Shown here in pieces: positions 6,553 through 11,437 of a DNA stretch of 11,437 nt (its first letter is position 1; each line of letters starts with the position of its first letter). This stretch comes from Schwartzia sp. (in: firmicutes) (GTDB taxonomy: Bacteria > Bacillota > Negativicutes > Selenomonadales > Selenomonadaceae), in contig JAILNL010000214.1 of assembly GCA_024691625.1 (NCBI GenBank), forward strand, positions 1-11,437. The letters are read 5' to 3'. The position numbers were made by a program, and so were the translations under genes. The notes beneath the pieces were generated by a model, which did not search any database, had not been told where the DNA came from, and was given only the letters and a program-made list of their open reading frames with translations.

Positions 6553-7804
6553 GAGAAGCGGGGTTCAGCTCCTTTTGGGGCCTGTTTTGGCTTTAGCCTG
6601 CGGACTCGGAGCTCTGATGCTGAGACACTGGCCGGGAATAGATTCCACGGTGCTGGCACTTTTGGCTGCTGTCGTGGTTTTTATGCTGGGAACGGAGATT
6701 TTCCTTTCTCATCGGTTTCGCCGCACGGTAAAATTTTTCCCTATAGCAGTCTTTCTTTCCTGCATTGGACTTTTGATGACCGCACGGCTGGTACCTGCGC
6801 TTTTCAAGATGCAGCTTTGTTGGGTTCTTGTGGGAATAGTTGTTTTTACCTCTGTGGTTATGGCACGGAAAAAAGTACTGGCGCTTCTGGATTATCAGTA
6901 CAGTCTCGGTGCGCTGTGCCTTATTTTGCTTATACTGCCGCTGCTTTTCGGTACTGAAATCGGAGGCAGCAGGAACTGGATTGCGCTGGGGTCAATTACG
7001 ATTCAGCCGTCCGAGTTCGGCAAAATAGTTTTGATTTTATTTCTTGCGGCTTATCTGGCGGACCACCGTCAGGTGCTGACTGAAAATCTGAGAAGGTTTT
7101 TCCTGTTTGAGACAGCGCCGCTGAGATTTATTGCTCCACTCCTTTTAATATGGGGCATGGCAATGCTGATGTTTGTTATTGCAAGAGATTTGGGTTCGGC
7201 ACTGCTTTTCTTCGGGATTGCCGTGTTCATGACATACATGGCTACGGGCAGCAAATCCTATGTTGCTGCTGCTATGCTGTTTTTTACGGCGGCATCAGCT
7301 GTTAGCTATATGCTCTTTTCGCATGTCCGCGTCCGTGTAGCTATATGGCTGCATCCCTGGCAGGACCCCTCGGGAATGGCGTATCAGGTTGTCCAGTCGC
7401 TGTTTGCGATTGGCACAGGCGGCATCTGGGGAGTGGGCTATGCCCATGGCAATCCGGATATTATTCCTGCGGTTCATACAGATTTTGTTTTCTCGGCAAT
7501 CGCTGAGGAGCTTGGTTTTCTGGGTATGACTGCAGTTCTTCTCGGATATCTGTTCTTGTTTTATTACGCGATACAGACGGCGCTTCTTCAGACGCGTCTT
7601 GTATATACACTTATTGCCGCGGGATGCGGGACTGCATTTATACTGCAGGCATTTATCATCGCCGCGGGAGTTACGAAGTTTTTGCCCCTTACAGGCATTA
7701 CTTTGCCGTTTATCAGTTACGGCGGCAGCTCAATGATAGCAAGTTTTTTGATGCTGGCGCTGCTTACGATTTTGGAAAAAGAGGGAAATGAACGTGTCGG
7801 GTAA
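6545..7804 (+). CDS. FtsW/RodA/SpoVE family (SEDS) peptidoglycan glycosyltransferase
   Basis: An integral membrane protein of 419 residues with about ten hydrophobic segments, which polymerises lipid II into glycan strands with a class B PBP partner. Family blocks: GGSRNWIALG (140-149), QPSEFGK (154-160), ARDLGSAL (213-220), AIGTGGIWGVG (288-298), HTDFVFSAIAEELG (311-324, with the conserved Asp313 regarded as essential in SEDS proteins) and FISYGGSS (389-396). It is one of a chain of overlapping genes: the ATG lies 8 bp inside the phosphatase gene, and its end overlaps the PBP gene. Whether it serves division (FtsW) or elongation (RodA) cannot be decided from sequence alone. Its position next to a short PBP resembles actinobacterial rodA-pbpA. 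Confidence 0.93.
   Translation: MLERSGVQLLLGPVLALACGLGALMLRHWPGIDSTVLALLAAVVVFMLGTEIFLSHRFRRTVKFFPIAVFLSCIGLLMTARLVPALFKMQLCWVLVGIVVFTSVVMARKKVLALLDYQYSLGALCLILLILPLLFGTEIGGSRNWIALGSITIQPSEFGKIVLILFLAAYLADHRQVLTENLRRFFLFETAPLRFIAPLLLIWGMAMLMFVIARDLGSALLFFGIAVFMTYMATGSKSYVAAAMLFFTAASAVSYMLFSHVRVRVAIWLHPWQDPSGMAYQVVQSLFAIGTGGIWGVGYAHGNPDIIPAVHTDFVFSAIAEELGFLGMTAVLLGYLFLFYYAIQTALLQTRLVYTLIAAGCGTAFILQAFIIAAGVTKFLPLTGITLPFISYGGSSMIASFLMLALLTILEKEGNERVG
7781..7784 (+). promoter_or_regulatory. Ribosome binding site for the PBP gene, start ambiguous
   Basis: GAGG ends only 3 bp before the ATG at 7788 but 9 bp before an in-frame GTG at 7794. Spacing favours the GTG, while start-codon strength favours the ATG. 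The choice alters the product by two residues. Confidence 0.5.
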
Positions 7805-9197
7805 ACCGAGCGATTCCATCAGAAAAAATATACTTCAGGCTGCATGGCTGCTTATAGGCCTTGTTGTCTGCCTGTTTTGCTATATTTTATATATTGAATG
7901 TGCTGAAGGTCAGGAGCTTACGCATCATCCCCTTAACTCCCGCGGACTCCGTGAGGTTTCGGGGGTAGCACGCGGTAAGATTCTTGATTCGGACGGCAGA
8001 GTTCTTGCCGAGACCGATGAATCGGGTATCAGAAGATATCCCTACGGAGCCGCAGCGGCTCCCGTAACGGGGTATGTGGGCATAGAGATAGGCTCCGCAG
8101 GCGTCGAGCATTATTCGGCCATGGCTCTTTCGGGACGGGCGTCGGCAGACAGCCATATAGGCCCTGTCGCACAGCTGTTTTCTGATGCCGAGGGCTGCAA
8201 TGTAAAACTGACTGTTGATGCAGAGCTTCAGCAGGCAGCCTATGACGCACTGGGAGACCGAAAAGGTGCCGTTGTGGTTTTGAATGCCGAGACGGGTGCC
8301 GTGCTTGCTATGGCAAGTACGCCATCTTTTGACCCTGAGTCTGCGGCAGAAAACTGGGAGGATATTTCAAACCGGGAGGACAGCGTGCTTTTGAACCGCG
8401 CGCTCCACGGACTTTATCCGCCCGGGTCTACGATTAAACCTCTGGTTGCCGCTTTCGCTTTGAAAGGCGGAAATGTAAATCAGAAAGAAATTTTCGACTG
8501 CAGCGGAGTACTTGACGTCGGCGGAGGGTATACAATAGCCGAAAGCCATGGCGAAGTACACGGAAAGGTCACTCTCAGGGAAGCGATTACAGAGTCCTGC
8601 AATGTGGCATTTGGCACCATTGCATCACGTATGGGAAAGAGCGGACTCGAAAGCATGTTTTCCGCGGTTTCATTTAACAGGGCTTTATCCGGAGAGCTTG
8701 ACAGCCCCATTGCACAGCTTCCCGATTACAGCGCCCTGTCAAAGGGTGAGATTGCGCAGATTGGCATAGGTCAGAGTACACTTCTTGTGACACCTTTGGC
8801 TATGGCAATGCTTGCAGAAGGCTTTGCAAACAATGGTAAAATAATGAAGCCGTATATTGTTGATGAAGTAATTTCATCAAGAGGTATTGTAACATCAAGA
8901 GCTGTGCCTGCAGCATGGAGCGGCAGTATTCCAAAGACTGAGGCACAGATTATAGATGGATATATGGAAGAAGTAGTCCGTGAGGGTACAGGAACCGCGG
9001 CTTATGTAAACGGAGTCCGTGTTACCGGAAAGACCGGAACTGCTGAAAATTCTTCCGGGAACGACCATGCGTGGTTCATTGGAACAGCGCAGGTTCAAGG
9101 GAAAAAGATAGCTTTTGCTGTTTTAATAGAGAACGGCGGCGGTGGCGGAATTGAAGCCGCACCGATTGCCCGTAATTTGATTTTGCAAATGATGTAA
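7788..9197 (+). CDS. Class B penicillin-binding protein (PbpA/FtsI-like transpeptidase)
   Basis: A membrane-anchored D,D-transpeptidase that cross-links peptidoglycan and is the partner of the SEDS protein just upstream. The 469-residue product has one N-terminal membrane anchor (about 16-38) and a short extracytoplasmic pedestal (about 55-140) with ARGKILDSDGRVLA and GSAGVEHYS. The transpeptidase domain has all three active-site motifs: SxxK (Ser214-Thr-Ile-Lys217 in PPGSTIKP), SxN (Ser270-Cys-Asn272) and KTG (415-417, VTGKTGTAE). The pedestal is short compared with typical FtsI or PBP2, closer to actinobacterial PbpA (about 490 residues). It is a transpeptidase only; no glycosyltransferase domain is present. 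ATG 7788 is used; GTG 7794 is equally plausible. It overlaps the SEDS gene by 17 bp and is followed 13 bp later by the kinase gene. Confidence 0.94.
   Translation: MNVSGKPSDSIRKNILQAAWLLIGLVVCLFCYILYIECAEGQELTHHPLNSRGLREVSGVARGKILDSDGRVLAETDESGIRRYPYGAAAAPVTGYVGIEIGSAGVEHYSAMALSGRASADSHIGPVAQLFSDAEGCNVKLTVDAELQQAAYDALGDRKGAVVVLNAETGAVLAMASTPSFDPESAAENWEDISNREDSVLLNRALHGLYPPGSTIKPLVAAFALKGGNVNQKEIFDCSGVLDVGGGYTIAESHGEVHGKVTLREAITESCNVAFGTIASRMGKSGLESMFSAVSFNRALSGELDSPIAQLPDYSALSKGEIAQIGIGQSTLLVTPLAMAMLAEGFANNGKIMKPYIVDEVISSRGIVTSRAVPAAWSGSIPKTEAQIIDGYMEEVVREGTGTAAYVNGVRVTGKTGTAENSSGNDHAWFIGTAQVQGKKIAFAVLIENGGGGGIEAAPIARNLILQMM
8043..8066 (+). repeat. Near-perfect inverted repeat inside the PBP gene
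   Basis: TACGGAGCCGC is followed, after a single A, by GCGGCTCCCGTA, its reverse complement with one inserted C. In mRNA this could form a GC-rich hairpin of about 10 bp with one bulge. It encodes Tyr-Gly-Ala-Ala-Ala-Ala-Pro-Val in the PBP pedestal. No T tract follows, so it is not an intrinsic terminator. It may be a by-product of Ala/Gly codons. Confidence 0.5.
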
Positions 9198-9210
9198 GGA
9201 GGATACAACC

Positions 9211-10923
9211 ATGGTACAGGGCGTTTTGGACAATCGATATGAGATCCTTGAACGCATCGGCGGTGGCGGAATGGCAGATGTGTATAAAGCACACGACAAG
9301 ATTCTTGACCGCGTGGTTGCCGTTAAAATTCTGCATGCGCAGCTTGCAGGAGATAAAGATTTTTTGGGAAAATTTCAGATGGAAGCACAGGGCGCAGCCC
9401 GTCTTTCACATTCCAATATTGTGAATATTTATGATGTCGGTGTGCAGGAAGGTACGCATTACATCGTTATGGAATATGTGGATGGAGAAACCTTAAAGGA
9501 TAAAATAACCCGCGAAGGGCATCTGTCCATTGAAGAATCTTTGAAAATCGCAAAGGAAATAGCAGAAGCATTGTCACATGCTCACAAAAATAATCTTGTG
9601 CACTGTGATGTAAAACCGCATAACATTCTGGTTATGCAGGACGGACGTGTCAAGGTTGCGGATTTTGGAATCGCAAGAGCAGTGACTTCCACGACTATGA
9701 CATACAACGGAAATGTTGTAGGCTCAGTACACTATTTCTCACCGGAGCAGGCAAAGGGGACAAAGATTACTCCGAAATCTGACGTATATTCTCTCGGCGT
9801 TGTGCTGTATGAGATGCTCACAGGTCATTTGCCGTTCACAGGGGAAACAACTGTAAGCGTTGCTCTGAAGCATCTGCAGGAGCAGCCGCGTTCCCTGCGT
9901 TCCATTGACCCGCAGATTCCTGCTGTCGTTGAGGCTATTGTGTTTAAGGCAATGTCAAAAGACCCGCAGGATCGTCCTGACGCTAAAGGGCTGGCAGAGG
10001 ATATAGCATCCGCCGAGCATCTTCTCGGTTTTAAGCAGGAATCGGTTGCCACAGTTGACCCGTTTGCAACACAGATGATGCCCCGTGTCACAGCTGATGA
10101 TTTGGAAGCAGAGTCAGAAGACGAAGCTCAGAAGCCTGTCTATAAGTCAAGAAAATTCGTGTTCAGTATCGTCGCGGTGCTCATTATGGGCTTTGCGCTG
10201 GGAGCATTTCTGTCCTTCGGTAAATTCTGGAGTTCGGCAGAGATTTCTGTTCCTGATGTAACCGGACGTCCGGTTGCATTGGCAAAGCAGCTTCTCGAAG
10301 CGCAGAATCTGCGGGTTAATATTGCGGAAACGTATGATGCGAATGTTCCTGCGGGACAGGTTGCAAAACAGTCGCCTGAGGCAGGAGCTGTCGTCAAGGA
10401 ACAGAGAGTAATTACTATCTACGTAAGCAAGGGCGGCGAAGAACTTACCATGCCGGACCTCAAGGGACTCTCAAAATCCGCTGTTGAAGAAAAACTGCGT
10501 AAAATGGGTCTGACATTGGGCAGTGTCTACATGAAGGAATCCGACAAGGACGTAGGCACGGTTCTTGACCAGGACCCGCAGCCGGGAAGCAAAATCAATA
10601 AAGGCAAAACTGTAGACCTTACCGTCAGCAAGGGTAAAAAGGTACAGATGATAAAGGTTCCTGACTTTACGGGAGGAACTATTGATTCCGTTAAATCCAG
10701 CCTGAAATCTCTTGGGCTTAAAGTTGGTTCAATCACCAAACAGGACAGCAGACAGGCACCGGGAACTATCATCAGCCAGTCTCCGAGCGGTACTTCCGTT
10801 GAGGAAGGAACAAGCATTGACTTTGTTGTTTCCAACGGAAAACGTCCGTCCTCGGGAAAAAATGAAAACACAGGAAATGCCGGACCAAGCAAACAGAACG
10901 AATCCGGCAAAAGTGATAAATAA
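9211..10923 (+). CDS. prkC: PASTA-domain Ser/Thr protein kinase (PrkC/PknB/StkP family)
   Basis: A transmembrane receptor kinase of 570 residues. The cytosolic Hanks-type domain (about 10-272) has the Gly-rich loop ERIGGGGMADVY (14-25), Lys39 (AVK), Glu58 of helix C, catalytic loop HCDVKPHN (131-138, Asp133), DFG (151-153), a Thr-rich activation loop (159-164) and SPE (177-179). The Arg normally before the catalytic Asp is Cys132, a non-RD form. A juxtamembrane linker with an acidic patch (about 275-314) leads to one membrane helix (about 316-337). Three extracellular PASTA repeats follow (about 345-406, 412-475, 481-542); in relatives these bind muropeptides or lipid II. The Ser/Gly/Asn/Lys-rich tail (543-570) has no recognisable domain. 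TAAGGAGG (9195-9202) overlaps the PBP stop and fixes the ATG. It is the last gene of the signalling block; targets probably include its operon partners (inference). Confidence 0.96.
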   Translation: MVQGVLDNRYEILERIGGGGMADVYKAHDKILDRVVAVKILHAQLAGDKDFLGKFQMEAQGAARLSHSNIVNIYDVGVQEGTHYIVMEYVDGETLKDKITREGHLSIEESLKIAKEIAEALSHAHKNNLVHCDVKPHNILVMQDGRVKVADFGIARAVTSTTMTYNGNVVGSVHYFSPEQAKGTKITPKSDVYSLGVVLYEMLTGHLPFTGETTVSVALKHLQEQPRSLRSIDPQIPAVVEAIVFKAMSKDPQDRPDAKGLAEDIASAEHLLGFKQESVATVDPFATQMMPRVTADDLEAESEDEAQKPVYKSRKFVFSIVAVLIMGFALGAFLSFGKFWSSAEISVPDVTGRPVALAKQLLEAQNLRVNIAETYDANVPAGQVAKQSPEAGAVVKEQRVITIYVSKGGEELTMPDLKGLSKSAVEEKLRKMGLTLGSVYMKESDKDVGTVLDQDPQPGSKINKGKTVDLTVSKGKKVQMIKVPDFTGGTIDSVKSSLKSLGLKVGSITKQDSRQAPGTIISQSPSGTSVEEGTSIDFVVSNGKRPSSGKNENTGNAGPSKQNESGKSDK

Positions 10924-10935
10924 AGGAGTAAGAAC

Positions 10936-11437
10936 ATGATTTACATAGCACCGTCAATTTTATCCTCTGACTTCGCATCATTGGGAGAAGAGGTTCAGCG
11001 TGTTGACAGGGCAGGCGCCGACTATATCCACATTGACGTGATGGACGGGACATTCGTTCCCAACATTACGTTAGGCTCACCGGTCGTTGAGAAGCTTCGT
11101 CCGCATACTGAAAAGGTTTTTGATGTGCACCTCATGGTGGAGCACCCGGAAACGCAGATTGATGCGTTTGCAAAAGCAGGCGCGGATATCATCACATTCC
11201 ATGCGGAGGCTGCAAAACATGCACACCGTATCGTGCAGCAGATTCATGCTCACGGACTGAAGGCAGGACTTGCTCTGAATCCGGGTACGTCTGTATACGA
11301 AGCAGATGCTCTTCTTGATGAACTGGATATGGTTCTTATCATGACAGTAAATCCGGGCTTTGGCGGACAGAAATTCATTCCGTCTACGGTCAGAAAAATA
11401 CAGCAGCTTCGTGATATGATGAATGAGCGTAAGCTGG
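10936..11437 (+). CDS. rpe: Ribulose-phosphate 3-epimerase, 3' end cut by window
   Basis: Interconverts D-ribulose 5-phosphate and D-xylulose 5-phosphate in the pentose phosphate pathway; a cytosolic TIM-barrel metalloenzyme. 167 of roughly 215-220 residues are present. Visible family signatures: [10 protein letters not shown] (4-13), [14 protein letters not shown] (30-43, with metal ligand His32 and catalytic Asp34), [10 protein letters not shown] (62-71, metal ligand His65), ALNPGT (113-118) and VNPGFGGQ (138-145). The second catalytic Asp and the C-terminal phosphate loop lie beyond the window. AAGGAG at 10923-10928 lies 7 bp before the ATG, and the gene begins 12 bp after the kinase stop, so it is probably co-transcribed. 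In many Bacillota rsgA stands between prkC and rpe; here it does not. Confidence 0.96.
   Translation, partial: MIYIAPSILSSDFASLGEEVQRVDRAGADYIHIDVMDGTFVPNITLGSPVVEKLRPHTEKVFDVHLMVEHPETQIDAFAKAGADIITFHAEAAKHAHRIVQQIHAHGLKAGLALNPGTSVYEADALLDELDMVLIMTVNPGFGGQKFIPSTVRKIQQLRDMMNERKL

Noticed and set aside
9137..9272. 15-base direct repeat (CGGCGGTGGCGGAAT) at 9137-9151 and 9258-9272
   Set aside because: Both copies encode Gly runs, one near the PBP end and one in the kinase Gly-rich loop. Shared Gly codons explain it, and there is no sign of duplication or mobility.
1..11437. CRISPR array, tRNA/rRNA, insertion sequence, toxin-antitoxin or phage genes
   Set aside because: I looked for repeat-spacer periodicity, tRNA-like folds, transposase motifs and unexplained gaps. 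The window is almost fully occupied by conserved genes on one strand and shows none of these.

Overview
The window is a dense, entirely plus-strand stretch of chromosomal housekeeping DNA from a Gram-positive-lineage bacterium (Bacillota). The order def, fmt, rsmB, rlmN, PP2C phosphatase, PASTA kinase, rpe is the classic Bacillota kinase/phosphatase locus. A DUF116 gene between fmt and rsmB, and FHA, SEDS and PBP genes inserted between rlmN and the kinase, suggest Negativicutes or a related clostridial line. That placement rests on remembered gene order and was not searched. Base composition is balanced and even, and I saw no insertion sequence, phage, tRNA, rRNA or CRISPR signal.

Layout. Bases 3-4588 hold translation and RNA-modification genes: peptide deformylase, Met-tRNA formyltransferase, a DUF116 membrane/Cys-rich protein that is split by a frame change, the 16S rRNA m5C967 methyltransferase RsmB, and the radical-SAM methyltransferase RlmN. 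Bases 4589-4652 form the longest gap, 64 bp, and carry a near-consensus sigma-A promoter (TTGACG, 18 bp, TATAAT) followed by a strong ribosome binding site. Bases 4653-10923 hold a six-gene envelope-signalling module: a DUF3662+FHA protein (FhaA-type), a membrane-anchored FHA protein (FhaB-type), a PP2C phosphatase, a FtsW/RodA (SEDS) glycan polymerase, a short class B PBP, and a PrkC/PknB-type Ser/Thr kinase with three PASTA repeats. Ribulose-phosphate 3-epimerase (rpe) follows from 10936 and is cut by the window end.

How it works together. Neighbouring genes abut, overlap, or lie 2-13 bp apart (except the 64-bp gap), so co-transcription and translational coupling are likely. The first block finishes and starts protein synthesis: formylation, deformylation, rRNA methylation. 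The second block is a self-contained circuit. The kinase would sense peptidoglycan outside the cell through PASTA repeats and phosphorylate Thr residues, the two FHA proteins would read phospho-Thr, the PP2C would reset them, and the SEDS/PBP pair would be the wall-building machine under control. The gene order of this block resembles the actinobacterial fhaA-fhaB-pstP-rodA-pbpA-pknB cluster.

Most notable points: (i) the DUF116 gene is broken by one base at an A5 run, or is a real two-gene split with a TTGA stop/start overlap; (ii) the internal promoter separates the two functional blocks; (iii) the kinase has HCD in place of the usual HRD catalytic motif; (iv) the FhaB-type protein has altered phospho-Thr-binding loops; (v) rsgA, usually between prkC and rpe in Bacillota, is not there. 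I found no wholly new system. The window is mostly well-known families in a conserved order, with these local oddities.
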